A stretch of 64,000 nucleotides of DNA from Tridacna crocea (Eukaryota; Mollusca; Bivalvia; Cardiida; Cardiidae). Of this stretch, positions 33,688-44,928 are shown one piece after another. A program made the position numbers and the translations under genes. The notes under the pieces were generated by a model, which had not been told where the DNA came from, did no database searches, and saw only the letters and a list, made by a program, of their open reading frames with translations. The DNA lies in the NCBI GenBank assembly GCA_943736015.1, contig OX031063.1:21435501-21499500 (forward strand). Direction: 5' to 3'. Positions within the stretch are counted from its first letter, which is position 1. Each line of letters begins with the position of its first letter.

Positions 33688-34139
33688 AGCTAAATCAATA
33701 CTTGTGAATACAAAAAAAAAAGTTTCACTTTATGCTCAAACCAAAGTCTAGATGTGAAGTAGTGATGCTGATACACTCAATGCTGATATCCATGACAACC
33801 CATGGAGGGAAGGGTTGCTAAGTTCCATGGTGCCCGAATATCTCTGAGGCTTCCAGCATTCTACGAAGGATTCAAGTATGTTTCATTCCAGCATTCAAGT
33901 TCTGATCACCCTCTCACATTTCTTATCTTCCTCTCAAGGTCTAACAAATTTATCATGTTCTGTCAAGGTTTTCACATGCATAATGACATGCAAAGATGTA
34001 AGAAGATTTTGTTTTTGTATATTTCCTTGGTTGCATTCATTCAATATTTGTATCAAAAAGATATTATATACTACTCAAACTTTGATAGGGATCACTTACA
34101 TGTTTCTGTATGGGTTTATATGTTACAACACTTTTGCAT

Positions 34140-34361
34140 AAACTCTTTATCATACTTTAAAATCTTAGATCTGTCCAAGTTGAAAGCATCTGCTGACCAA
34201 ATCTATGTGCAACATGCACTATGCTGTCTGTCATAGGGTAGAAACATCGTCAGAAAAGGAGAAAATGCTGGTATCCAGCATTTTCTCCTTTTCCAACAAT
34301 GTTTTCCAAAGGCTTCTTTCTCTGTGTCTTTAACAGTCTGCATTGTGATGTAAAAGCTTAA
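34140..34361 (-). repeat. Palindromic MITE, complete copy
   Basis: AACTCTTTATCATACTTTAA start, GAAAGCATCTGCTGACCAAA, hairpin GGAGAAAATGCTGGTATCC / AGCATTTTCTCC, GTGATGTAAAAGCTTA end. Confidence 0.65.
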
Positions 34362-35845
34362 AGATCCATTGCCATTGGTCATTGTAACATATTGTAAAAC
34401 CATACATGATACATGCCACATATATATTTACAGTGAATCTTTTAGGGTGATCCCTAGCAAATTTAATGCAGCCTGAACGGAATTCCATACGGCAGTAGGC
34501 AAGAAGAGGGAGAAGGAGGCCAAGATAACCAAGACCCACCTGGGTGTGCAAAAATATAAAGAAAACACCTTGGCCATTGCTTAACCATTCTGACCAGAGA
34601 GTTTTGAACTGAACATATCAAAACATTGCAAAACAGTCTGGGGATACCTCCACAGCTCCATTGACATAATGCTGGAACAGGTTAAGACGAGTCATTGAGA
34701 GATAGTGCGACAAGTCCACATTTGCTTTACAACCCTATCCTGAAGAAGTTATTCCTGACCCTTAGATATCTGACTATAAGAGACAATTATTCATCACTTT
34801 CCTGTGCATTTCGGACAGTGTCGTCATGTGTTTGGAAAACTTTGCAATGCATCGTACAAGCATGAGGATCATGAGGTTGAACCTGGTCTTCAACTGGTGA
34901 CATTGGATGTGGAGATGTGAAGATTGACCATGTTCTCCTTGTGGCTTGAAAGATGCAAACTTTAACATCCTGGACTTATTTTCCTATTGCAGCTCTCATA
35001 TGCTTGGAGACCGTGCATGTATGATCAGTCAGTAGTAGAGTGCAACATGTCATGACATGCCAAATCCATTATCCAGCAAAGATTCAGATGTGCCTTTCAT
35101 AGAAAGCAACAAAACGACTCTTGACATATCTGAGCTTGCCGGGGGGGGGGGGGGACAGACACTGCAGAAGCACCGCAATTCTGACATTCTGACAACACTT
35201 GAATGAACTGTAAGATACTTGGGGAAAAAAGTACTTCTACGTCTTGTTCCAGCTTGTTATATGCTGCTCAGTTCTGATGTACAGTAATCAACTCGTTCTA
35301 CTGCAGTCTTTTAGGTTTCCTATCTGTGCAGGGACTGTCATGGCAAATTTTTTGACATTGAAAAACTCTGGCATCCCAATCACGGCAGACACAGTCTGCT
35401 TATCCCTTTCCTCTGTGTTGTATCATGTCAATCCTGTTTTGTCTACAGTTGTTAGAAATGTGGCTGCCATGATGTAAACATAGCATAACAATACCATTAC
35501 ATGTACTAGAGAACTTATGCAAAGGAACATTTTTTGAATAATGTGTATAAAGCAAAAGTGGATGTTGGTCATTAAGTGTCCAACGATGCCTAGTTCTACC
35601 TACAAGGAGGTCCCCTTAACACTATTTCTAAACGCATTTCGAGTAGATAAAACTAGCTCTTAGTGGATTTAAATTATGTTTTTGTGCAGATCTAGAACCT
35701 ACTACACATTAATACTTGGTCAACCTTAATGCTGGTAACCTCTCCCTTTCCCTCTTATTAAAGAAGCATTCCTCAAGGTTGTTCAAACTCCGGTCGCTAT
35801 GGAAAAAGGTTGAGTACTGAATGAGAATTCATGTCCTTTTCATTG

Positions 35846-36244
35846 ACCCTTTACCATTCATATAAACTGTAGACTTGTCTGAATTGAAAGCATTTGCAGA
35901 CAGTGTTACGGGAGACCACTCCTTCATGCACAGCTTCGTCCCTATTTAAATACAAGACCTGGCTACTGCGTTGGGGGGAGATATCTCTTTGGCTAAGTGG
36001 TTATTATATTGGTCTTTTAAAGCTCAAAAAATGAGGACAATTGTCCTTCATGGGTTGGAATCCTGCCAGATGCGGTTTGTATTTCAGATATATGCAATTG
36101 CTACGAACTTTCATGTTCGTAAGAACCGCAAGTCAGATGTGGCTTGAATGACTGAATTTATCTGTCAACAGGGTGGAAACATAGAAGGAAAAAGAGAAAA
36201 TACTGGTTACCATTAAAACTCAGGATTGTGTGATAACGGGTTAA
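35846..36244 (-). repeat. Palindromic MITE interrupted by a SINE
   Basis: The long arm starts at CCCTTTACCATTCATATAAA and runs to CATTTGCAGACAG. A SINE follows (35904-36146), then AATGACTGAATTTATCTGTC, a reduced hairpin (AGAGAAAATACTGGTTACC) and the short arm ending GTGATAACGGGTTAA. Confidence 0.65.
35904..36146 (+). mobile_element. tRNA-headed SINE nested in a MITE
   Basis: Head TGTTACGGGAGACCACTCC, then CTATTTAAATACAAGACCTG, a decayed tRNA-like part (TTTGGCTAAGTGGTTATTAT as A-box; GGGTTGGAATCCTGCC as B-box) and a 3' part with TACGAACTTTCATGTTCGTA (a small palindrome). The same head and tRNA-like order occur at 58003 in reverse, which defines a family. Confidence 0.6.
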
Positions 36245-36368
36245 GAACTTGTTTCACAAATCGATGTAAAATAAACACTGTTCAAACTTAACATGTTTAA
36301 TGAATTGTTTGCAAATGCTTTTCAAAATGATTTTGTTGTCTGCAAGTGCTTTCAATGTAAATATCAAT

Positions 36369-36590
36369 TTAACCCTTTACCAAACAATCCCTGGATTTTA
36401 TGACCCAAAGGAAGACACTCACTGAAAACATTGTTGGAAAAAGAGTAAATGCGGGTGACCAGTATTTTCTCCTTTTCCAGCAATGTTTTCTACTCTTCTA
36501 AAGACAAGTTTTAATTTTTGATTCATGTTTATCATCTGCAACTGCTTTTCATTTGGAAGTCTAAAATTTTGTTGTTTGGTAAAGAGTTAA
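36369..36590 (+). repeat. Palindromic TTAA MITE, complete copy
   Basis: TTAACCCTTTACCAAACAAT start, GAAAACATTGTTGGAAAAAG, hairpin GAGTAAATGCGGGTGACC / AGTATTTTCTCC, GTTTGGTAAAGAGTTAA end. Confidence 0.7.
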
Positions 36591-37059
36591 ACAAGTACAA
36601 AATTTTGTTGTCTTTGGCACTCTAACAGTTAAAGAAAAAAAATTGCTCTATAGAAAGCTCTAATGTTTCTAGATGTTTGAATATTCAGACAGGAACCTGA
36701 CACAATCTGCAAGCAAACAGTCCCAATCATTGTTCTCACTACACTAAAATTGACATCAAAAGCATAAATTATTACTAAATTTAACAGGAAATTAAACTTT
36801 TAAAATCCTCTTTTTTATTAGTTTTATTGCATTATTTCTGTTCCGGTTGGCTAAGTTTTAATATAAATTAAGCGGGATTTGTCCTTCATATGGAAGAAGA
36901 TGTTATGGAAAAACGAAAAAGTGATTTTTCTCACAATCTTTTAAAATATCTTTCTGCTATTGATAAAAACATGGGAACTTTTCAGTAGAGGAGTAATAAC
37001 TATCACTTGCTGACAACTCTTTGACTATTTGCCAAACAATCCTTGGTTTTGAGATCATG

Positions 37060-37350
37060 GAGTTATTAATTTTACTCTTGTGAACTGCTCTTCTCCTCAG
37101 TTTGACCTATGAAGTATCATTTTTACACCTCTACTACATTTTGAGTTATACACTAAACAAAATTTAAGTAAGCAAAAATAATAAAGGGAAATAACTCTAA
37201 TTGAAATATCAAGAATTATGTTTCATTTGCACTGCAGTTCTCCTTGATGAGATCCATACACCTAAGATGTATATAAACCATTATACTTTTGAGTTACGCT
37301 CCTGAAAAAATTTTAAGTATGAAAAATAACAATGGGCAATAACTCTAGAA
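37060..37350 (+). repeat. Core units of the 156 bp tandem-core family
   Basis: About two diverged units with TTTTGAGTTATACACTAAAC, AAATTTAAGTAAGC, GGGAAATAACTC and GCAGTTCTCCTTGATGAGAT, as in element F. No termini next to them. Confidence 0.6.
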
Positions 37351-38120
37351 TGCCTACAGCAATCCAAATATAAAGAGTCACATGCACAATGACATATCAT
37401 TGAGATTCATTGTGGCAACTTTGAACTTATTCCAAAAACTGTAGGAGCAGTTGCCCACACAAGAAATTTCTAACGGAGGAACTACCAAGGCAAAACCATA
37501 ATATGACCCTTTGGGCGAATAAATAGGAGAAAAATGCTAGTTACCAGCAATTTCTCCTTTTCTCACAATGCTTTCAAAAACCTTCCTTCTCAGGTCACTA
37601 AAACTTATGTTATAAGGGGATAACAGAGTTAAGAGAAAAAGTTTGCCAGCAGCATTCCCTTTTCTCCCTTTTTTGGCAATGCTTTGAAAAGACAATCTGC
37701 AGGCTTGTGAAAAATGCAAACATAGTTGTAAAAGATTCATTACATCGTTCAGACTGAGATTATTTTTTTTTCCACAAGAAGGAAATATTATCTTCACCAA
37801 AAAAATTATTATTATGGGTTAGAATTACAAATATCATATTCCTTTCTTCTGGAAAAATAGAACAAAAATAATTAGCATTGTTTACTTCCCTGAAATTATA
37901 AGGTTCAATTTGTCTTTCTTCCATAGCCGTTTTTGCTATATAATCCAAAATTTTAAAAGGAGAAAATGATGCTAACTAGCATTTCTTTCTTTTCCAACTA
38001 TGTTTTTCAAATACAAATCCAAATACTTGAAACATACTGAGTTTGTCTCCTACAAATCTTTTCAATTTAGAAAACCAATATGTTTATGTCTGTAAGGAGT
38101 TAGGAAAGGATAGCGAACAC

Positions 38121-38350
38121 TTGACTCATTACCAAACGACAATAATTTAGGCTTGTCCAAATTGAAAGCATTTGCAGACGACAAAATAACAGTGACTGAA
38201 AACTTGAAATTTGTTTTGTGAAGAGTAGAAAACATTGTGGGAAAAGGAGAAAATGCTGGTTACCAGCATTTTCTCCTTTTCCCACAATGCTTTCTAACGG
38301 CTTTCTGCTCAGGGTCGTTAAAAAGTCATGATCATGAGGTAAAGGGTTAA
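38121..38350 (-). repeat. Palindromic MITE, near-consensus copy
   Basis: TTGACTCATTACCAAACGAC start, GAAAGCATTTGCAGACGAC, long near-perfect stem around GGAGAAAATGCTGGTTACC, GAGGTAAAGGGTTAA end. A decayed copy follows at about 38350-38540. Confidence 0.75.
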
Positions 38351-38652
38351 CAGAAAGACAAAATTTTACACTATGTCAAATTGAAAGCATTTATAGAGAA
38401 CAAAGAAAGCTTGACTCAAAAATTGGAATTTTTTTTTAGAAGGGTTAAAGGTATCAGAAAGATAGAAAATGATTGAAACCAGTATTTCCTCCTTTTCCCA
38501 TATTGTTTTCAAAAACTTTCACTTGGTGGGTCAAAAATTGGGATTGTGTACACTTATAGCAACAACAAAAAAAATTAACTTTCCGGTAAAGAGACTCAGT
38601 TTGAAATTTTTTCTTGAAGATAAAAAATGTATGTAGAAGATGGCTTTTATGC

Positions 38653-38942
38653 TTAACCCTTAACCTCACAATGCTGACTCTTAAAGACCCTGGGAAAGAA
38701 GCCTTTTGAAAACACTGGGGGGAAAGAAATAAACCTTTTGAAAACACTGTGGGAAAAGAAGAAGCCTTTTGAAAACACTCTGGAAAAAGGAGAAAATACT
38801 GATAACCAGCATTTTCTCCTTTTTTCACAATGTTTTCTTCCCTATCTAAAGAAAATTGCATCATTTGGGCTACACCGAAATTTTCGTCTGCAAATGCTCA
38901 GTATGGACATGGCCTGAATTTTGTTGTCCCTTAAAGGGTTAA
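38653..38942 (+). repeat. Palindromic MITE with internal triplication
   Basis: TTAACCCTTAACCTCACAAT start and CCCTTAAAGGGTTAA end. The short arm is expanded: CCTTTTGAAAACACTG recurs at about 38702, 38731 and 38766, so the stem-proximal segment is present three times, the first two with GGGGAAAG / GGGAAAAG remnants. The hairpin proper is GGAGAAAATACTGATAACC / AGCATTTTCTCC. Confidence 0.7.
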
Positions 38943-39093
38943 CCCTCAACTACCCAATTGTATGTTTTCATTAATGTAACAAAGACAGCTCTTGAAAACA
39001 CTGTGAGAATGGGAGAAAATGCTGCTAAACAGCATTTTCTGCAAACTTTATCAATCACTTGACTTTCTGAACTCATTACCAAACAGCACAAAT

Positions 39094-39322
39094 TTAACTC
39101 ATTACCAAAGGACAAAATTTTGGGTTTGTCCAAATCAAAAGCTTTTGCAGACGATAAAATAAAAGTGACTGAAAATTTGAAATTTGTTGTGTGAAGGGTA
39201 GAAAACATTGTGGGAAAAGGAGAAAATGCTGGTTACCAGCATTTTCTCCTTTTCCCACAATGTTTTCTAAAGGCTTTTTTCTCAGGTGTGTCAAAAGTAG
39301 GGATTGTGTGGTAATGGGTTAA
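39094..39322 (-). repeat. Palindromic TTAA MITE, near-consensus copy
   Basis: TTAACTCATTACCAAAGGAC and GTGTGGTAATGGGTTAA, the CATTACC end variant at both termini. GCTTTTGCAGACGATAAAAT in the long arm and a near-perfect central stem. A truncated copy (38939-39075) directly precedes it and a decayed one (about 39322-39525) follows. Confidence 0.78.
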
Positions 39323-41130
39323 ACTTGCAAAAAATTAAAAACATTTACAATCATCAAATCTAATGTGGCTGAAGTAATTGCTCTGTTTCTGGATGGGTAG
39401 GAAACATAGTGAAAAAATGAGAAAAACATTAGTTATTTGCATTTTCTTCTTTTCCAACAATGTTTTAACAGACTTCAATCTTCAGAATCATTAAATGTTT
39501 GGGATAGTGTGGTGAACGGTTAAAAGGTACCTAAGAGATACTTTTACTGAAATGCTTTTACTTCCAAAGGTTGCTCCTCTCCCACATCGCAGGAATCCAA
39601 TCTTAAAACTCTGATAAGAATAGCCAAAGTTTTATCCTCAACTACTGCCTCCAATAAAGATTTTTGAATACATGCAAAAAAACTGAAATCCTGGTGTTCT
39701 AGTAAATGAACACTTTCTTTTATGACACTGTCTTGGTTTGAATATCATCTCTTCAGGTGAATAAATCGGTAGATTATCTTTTTTTGAAAAGTTCTTCGAA
39801 AGAAAATTGTTGAAACAAAATATGGTTCCAAGCTGTTTAGCCGTTTTAAATATGAAAACATTTCCAAACATTTCCAGTTCTAGATGTGTCAAAGTAATTC
39901 TATATGAAGCTAAAAATTACATCTAGTCCTCATATAACTTTACAACTCTTGCCCTTCATCAAACAGCTGGTGCCTGGTCTAGAAGTCTTACTTTTTCATC
40001 AAATTTCATTTTTAGAATGAAATGAAATGAAACAATGACAGCTACAATATATGCTATAATCTTTTCTCCAACACCAGAACATAGTCAGTAGATAATGTGA
40101 TGTTCTTTCAAACGTAAAAATAAATAATCTGACATTTTCCCACAATGTTTACAAAAGGCTTCTTTTCCAAGGGTCACTTAAAGTCGGCACTGTGTGGTAG
40201 TGGGTTAAATGTAAGTAAATGTGAGCTAGTTTAATTCTAAAAATACAATCAAATTCTTTACAGCAAAAAACTGTATATTGAAAGAAAAGTATGTGTGAAA
40301 ACCACACCGAGTTAAAATCTCATAAATAAAGATCACCTAACTCTATACTAGAGTTCTAAACAACAAAATTTTAGATTTGTCCAACATATCAAAAGCATTT
40401 GCAGACAACAAACTGATTGCTGCTGAAATAATGCTATTTCTCAAAGGTCAGAAAACATTATGGAGAAAGGATAAAAGATTGTTAAGTAAAAGGTTATACC
40501 TGTGGGCACATTTTTACATCAAAAGTGCACCTCTTTTGAAAACATTATGACAAATTAGAGGTAAATATCAAATTGTTTCAACTCTTCACTTACAAAAGGT
40601 AAACTTTTAAGAACATTTGCACTCTTTCAACACTTTACCACCATATTTTCCATCTCTCCAGCCACTGTGACTCATAAGGCTTTTCATTACAATCTGAGCC
40701 ACTCTGCATTTGTCTTTTTATAAATTCTTTCAATTTTCATGGGCCTAAAATTTCTTCAACTGGGGACCTTTGTACAAAAGTACTTACAAAATATAAGACT
40801 AAAAATTCATAATTTTTTAAGCAAATCGAAGTTTTGCATATTACTACTATTTGTGTAGTTAAGTTCGAACATAATTTCAAGCCTAAATCGAAATCTAAGG
40901 ACAAAAACACTGTTCGTAAGTGACGCGTAGGCCAAAAGAGGGCGGTAAAAACCATCAGAATTATTCTTGCTGCTTTCAACAGTAAACAAGCAGCTGACAT
41001 ATTTATGAGACGACATTGAACGCCAGTCAAGTAGTGTAAATTGTCTTATTTTCTTCTAGCTGAATGGCATGTGCTGTTTACCTAGGTAACAACTGTGCAG
41101 GACCTACTATTTCTGCCATCCACTGAAGAG

Positions 41131-41358
41131 TTGACCCTTTACCACACAACGAAATTTTAAACCAGTCCTAATGGAAAGCATTTGCAGATGACAGTTTCAA
41201 TGTGGCTTATATCAAATAATTTTTCTTGGATGGGGTAGAAAATATTGTGGGAAAAGGAGAAAATGCTGGTAAGCAGCATTTTCTGCTTTTCCCACAATAT
41301 TTTCAAAAGCTTTCTCTTCCAGGGGCGTCCAAAGTGGTCATTGTGTGGTAAAGAGTTA
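41131..41358 (-). repeat. Palindromic MITE, complete copy
   Basis: TTGACCCTTTACCACACAAC start, GAAAGCATTTGCAGATGAC, hairpin GGAGAAAATGCTGGTAAGC / AGCATTTTCTGC (paired change at the stem), GTGTGGTAAAGAGTTA end. It lies nine bases before the hAT-like target duplication. Confidence 0.72.
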
Positions 41359-41375
41359 TGTAAATACCTACTTAG

Positions 41376-42224
41376 CAGGGTTCGAAATTCCCATATATTT
41401 ACTCGCAAAATGCAAGCCAGAATTGGAAAATGCGAGTTGAAATTTCAAGCACTTGCAAAAAAATGCGAGTGCAAATTATTGAAGAACAGTTACCAAATGT
41501 ACTAAATTTCATATGTGAATACAAAATAAAAGGGTAATTCTTTTTGTTCTGAATAAACATCGGTCATATCGCACTGAGAACACCCTTTGACAGATGTCGA
41601 TAATTTTACATGTCGCCATTGAAGCCTCCGAGTTGTCGTTCGTTACCCAAGTTTCGTGAGGCAATTGCGTTCGTCTGCACTCACAGCCGATACTGAGGTT
41701 TTGCGTTTTTTATACGGAAAAACCGGTAGGCGAATTCAATCTCTGATTTGAAACAAAAACATATGTCAATCTTTCATGAAAAGATAAATTATTGCACACA
41801 AATAGCATCGAGAAGCAAGTCGGACTTGGTGGACTCGCTAAACCAGTTACCGGACACGCAGATATTCGGATGTGACACGTCCGTTTTTCATTTACAAAAT
41901 CGTCCACCAGTGTAAGTTTTGTAGAAATTTAACCTCGCATTAGAACAGAAATTCAACTGAAATTGAATTGATTGTTAAATGAGGGTTTTAAATTAATGTC
42001 AATTAACGTTCCTTTTGTTTGGTTGTTGTCTCGGGTTGACAGATTACGTAATAGAATAGAATTGAATAGTTTTTACCGGCCATTCGTTCTTTACAATTGG
42101 TAGGCAAGCTGAACCTCAAAAAAAAAAAAAAAAAAAATGCGAGTCCATTTTTAATTTTGCAAGTGGAAATAAAAGCTACTTGCTAAAATTTGCAAGTGGA
42201 TAAAAAAATGAAATTCGAACCCTG
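41376..42224. mobile_element. 849 bp hAT-like non-autonomous element
   Basis: Terminal inverted repeats CAGGGTTCGAAATTC (left) and its near complement GAAATTCGAACCCTG (right). The eight bases CTACTTAG are directly repeated at 41368-41375 and 42225-42232. Subterminal CTTGCAAAAAAATGCGAGTG-type repeats (GCGAGT, GCAAGT) occur at both ends. A poly-A stretch lies at about 42118. 8 bp duplication and CAGGG ends are hAT hallmarks. No transposase ORF. Confidence 0.82.
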
Positions 42225-42419
42225 CTACTTAGGAATACATATTCACAAACCAGGTTTACCGAGTACATTAATCTGAACATATGTGTAGCTTTAGTGAAAT
42301 TTTTACACCTAAGCTTACAAAATTTTAGTAAAACAGTATCCTGGTAAATACATTGTGACTCGGGGCAAAACATCAGTCTCTTACAGAGCTCAACATCTAC
42401 ATGTATCTTTAACTCATTA

Positions 42420-42752
42420 ACACCTTACCACACAGCAAAACTTTGAATTCGTCAAAGTTGAAAGTACTTGCACACAAACTACATGTATCTAATGTTGCTA
42501 TAATAATGATTTTACCCTTTGATAGAGTGACTGCAGCTTTCTAACTAGCTTTATTATTTCAAAGGAACCTTTACCTCCAAAGCTGTAAATCTGGAGATAA
42601 GATTTCATATTAGTTGGTATGACAATGGTTATCAAAATATTGTGGGAAAAGGAGAAAATGCTGGTTACCAACATTTCTCCTTTACCCACAATGTTTTCAA
42701 CAGGGTTCATCCTCATAGTAAATAAAACTAAAAACTGTTTGGTAAATGGGTA
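42420..42752 (-). repeat. Palindromic MITE with extra internal sequence
   Basis: ACACCTTACCACACAGCAAA start, GAAAGTACTTGCACACAAAC, then about 100 bp of unrelated sequence before the hairpin GGAGAAAATGCTGGTTACC / AACATTTCTCC and GTTTGGTAAATGGGTAA end. It lies about 90 bp 3' of the FBXW7 exon 1 donor. Confidence 0.55.
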
Positions 42753-42840
42753 AGCCAACATTTTTGAAAATTTTGGGCATTTAAGGATTCTGTAAAACCT
42801 TTGGAAATGACTCTGGTTTTTCAGGTCAGTGTATGTATAC

Positions 42841-42948
42841 CTTTCTATGTTTTACTATAGCCTCAGCTCTCTGCCGACCTATTCCAATCAACTGTTCAAA
42901 GTCATCCGCAGTGGCAGTGTTGATATCAATACGACCTGTTGCCATCAT
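42841..42948 (-). CDS. FBXW7: Coding exon 1: start codon and first half of a helix-hairpin-helix module
   Basis: Model residues 1-36. The ATG at 42948 is directly followed by a second ATG, and an in-frame TAA lies upstream in the same exon, so this start is well defined. The peptide holds INTATADDFEQL followed by the hairpin IGIGRQRAEAIVKHRK, which matches the first half of ComEA-type HhH repeats (as in bacterial ComEA or the N-terminus of animal EEPD1). This fold usually contacts the DNA backbone or mediates protein contacts. The donor GTATAC follows a complete AAG codon, in phase with the exon at 24883, which completes the HhH. An out-of-frame ATG lies earlier in the exon and could act as a uORF. 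The call as an exon is strong; the assignment to FBXW7 rather than a separate gene is inferred from phase. Confidence 0.7.
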
Positions 42949-42977
42949 GTAGCAACTCCTTTAACCACATCTTGAGC
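42949..42977 (-). other. FBXW7: 5' UTR part of exon 1, with acceptor
   Basis: A good acceptor (TTTATTCTACAG) ends at 42978, so a further non-coding 5' exon must lie upstream (higher coordinates); I could not place it. The 29 nt leader contains an in-frame stop before the start codon and an upstream out-of-frame ATG that opens a uORF overlapping the main start. Confidence 0.6.
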
Positions 42978-43069
42978 CTGTAGAATAAACAACAAAACTG
43001 CATTGAAACCTAGATAATACCAGCATGCATTTATACCAGGTTTTTAAACCTTTTACTCCACAACCTGAA

Positions 43070-43298
43070 TTAAACTCTTTACCAAACGACAAAATTTTAG
43101 AATGTTCAAAATTGAAAGCACTTGCAGATGAAAAAATGAACGCAACTCAAAAATTGAAATTTGTTTCCAGCAGAGTAGAAAACATTGTGGGAAAAGAAGA
43201 AAATGCAGGTAACCAGCATTTTCTGCTTTTCCCACAATGTTTTCAAAAGCCTTCTATCTCAGGGTTGTAAAAACCAGGGATTGTTTATTAAAGGGTTA
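43070..43298 (-). repeat. Palindromic TTAA MITE, near-consensus copy
   Basis: TTAAACTCTTTACCAAACGAC-type start, GAAAGCACTTGCAGATGAA, hairpin GAAGAAAATGCAGGTAACC / AGCATTTTCTGC, GTTTATTAAAGGGTTAA end. It lies just upstream of FBXW7 exon 1. Confidence 0.75.
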
Positions 43299-44824
43299 AA
43301 GATCCTGTGGTCAAAACCTCAAAACAGTGTGAAAAAAGGTGAAAATGCTGATAAGAAGCACTGAGTCTTTTTCTACAATGAGCCACACCCACTTTGTCAT
43401 CCACAAGTATTTTTAATTTGTATGATTTTTGTTGTCTGGTAAAGTTAAAGCCTTGAAGGCCAGGAAGGACAAACATTTGAAGGAAAAACACATATGAGCC
43501 ATGCTGTGGCAAAATGGGGCTTATGGCATCTCTGTGATTCATTACATTAACCAAGTGAACATACAATAGACCATAAAAACAATTTTCGGTCAAATAATTG
43601 ACTGAATTGTGGGGTAGGATGCTCCTTTGACATAAAAAATATGGACCAAAAGCAAAAATGTTTAGACTAAGGTCAGCCTGTGCCACATGCTAACATGGGT
43701 AGATACTTTTCACAGATGCATTAAACTCTCTTTTGTCAGAAAATGGTCTATATCTTTTTCCAACTGGAGGTACTATTGTGACCCACAAGCTTGATAGAAG
43801 CAAATTACTTCTGACAATATTTTCTAGAGCTATCAATTGCAGGGAAATAGAAAAGAATCCTTAACTCTTTACCGAATGGCGGTCAAAAGCCCCTCCGGTC
43901 ATTATCCCCTACCCCCAAAACAGGTATGGCGGTCAAAAGCCCCTTCACAACTTTGCAAAGGCGGTCAATATCCCCTTCATCAAATTTTAAAGGCGGTCAA
44001 AAGCCCCTACGCGATTTCGAATGGGCGGTCATTATCCCCTTCATCAAGTCTTTAAGGCGGACATAAGCCCCTTTAAATAGGCTAGCGTTTTCCTTTGTGA
44101 TTTTTAACGAAGAAATGAAATCATGTCAGAGTGTCTTACCTGTGTCGTGCATCCCTATCCCCCTCCCCCTTTTTTTTTTTGCTCGATGGTGATTTACACA
44201 TTAAATTTGTTTCCTGCCAGTCTTACACATTCAACATGTACACGTGTCATAAATTTGCATCATAATAGATAATTATCTTAATCAGTCCTCAGTTTGTCTC
44301 AATCATTTCAATAGATCTAAAGACAACACCTTTTCCAGTATAAAGAAAATAAATAACCAAAACGTACGAGTCATGTATTAAATACCAAGGCTATTTCCAT
44401 ATAATTTTGGTCAACTCGTTCGATAAAGATGACAATACACAAAACACTTATATAAGATACTCTGAATACGTATGTTTCATTTTGATTTTTTTTCAATGGA
44501 GACTTTTTCAATGAAGAATAAAGTAATAATTAATACAATTACAAGAATAATTTTAGTCCATTTTTCGCCCAAAACTCGTCAGCAAACAACAAACTTTTAT
44601 CTAATTGTCCATTTTTAAAGTGTTGGCAGAGGACACTGTGGCTGTTAGTGTTTGATTTGTGTGATTTTTGTACGATAAGGATCAAAACATTGTGGGAAAA
44701 AGAGAAACTTCTGGTACCTAGCATTATTGCATTTTCAGTAAATAAAAAGCCTGCTTTCTCGATGCGTTCATATTTGAAATATTTCTAAGGGACTACAAAG
44801 AAACTGACTAAGAATAGCTTCATA

Positions 44825-44882
44825 TGTAGATCAAGATCAGATCGTATGGTCTGCGCAGTCTGATCTTGATCTACACTGTTCC
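44825..44882. repeat. Short palindromic element (GATCAAGATCAGA)
   Basis: GTAGATCAAGATCAGATCG and CAGTCTGATCTTGATCTAC form a near-perfect inverted repeat around TATGGTCTGCG. The same motif in decayed form lies at about 52697-52745, 16107-16155, 12503-12538 and 29598-29640, so it is a dispersed family. Confidence 0.55.
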
Positions 44883-44928
44883 CAACGTGGTCTTGATTTT
44901 TTCCTGAATGCTATTCATTTATTTCCAT

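Larger units (their letters stand above)
24884..42840 (-). other. FBXW7 intron between exons 1 and 2 (18 kb)
   Basis: A very long intron carrying MITEs throughout, the 156 bp tandem-core element (26671-28204), the inverted 1.5 kb duplication (30109-33625), a SINE nested in a MITE (35904-36146) and a hAT-like element (41376-42224). Positions 34430-35840 contain diverged, partly coding-looking sequence and a poly-G run at about 35141, which I could not assign. Positions 39530-40140 and 40560-41130 show nothing recognisable. Confidence 0.6.
565..42977 (-). other. FBXW7: FBXW7-like gene span (11 coding exons)
   Basis: The gene is transcribed right to left. Coding exons are at 42948-42841, 24883-24768, 21627-21058, 17378-17252, 15710-15576, 14664-14401, 13635-13522, 11933-11752, 9884-9659, 7945-7735 and 878-565. 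All exon boundaries used are GT/AG. The lengths sum to 2367 nt (788 codons plus stop) with the reading frame kept at every junction. The protein is the substrate receptor of an SCF E3 ligase: in characterised orthologues the F-box binds Skp1 and the WD40 propeller binds phosphodegrons (cyclin E, Myc, Notch). Exons 4-11 match FBXW7 almost residue for residue. Exons 1-3 (HhH and acidic region) join in frame but their membership rests on splice phase alone. Human FBXW7 alpha is 707 residues, so this model is about 80 longer. Confidence 0.9.

Noticed and set aside
33802..34236. 144-codon plus-strand ORF
   Set aside because: Its C-terminal part (FKILDLSKLKASA) is MITE sequence; the remainder is AT-rich and hydrophobic without motifs.
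34430..35480. Possible gene or retrocopy (short frames such as TQVGLGYLGLLLPLLAYC)
   Set aside because: Frames are short, interrupted and without recognisable domain order; not enough to call even a pseudogene.
43288..43686. 132-codon minus-strand ORF
   Set aside because: Its second half runs through a decayed MITE and the rest has no recognisable motif or splice context.
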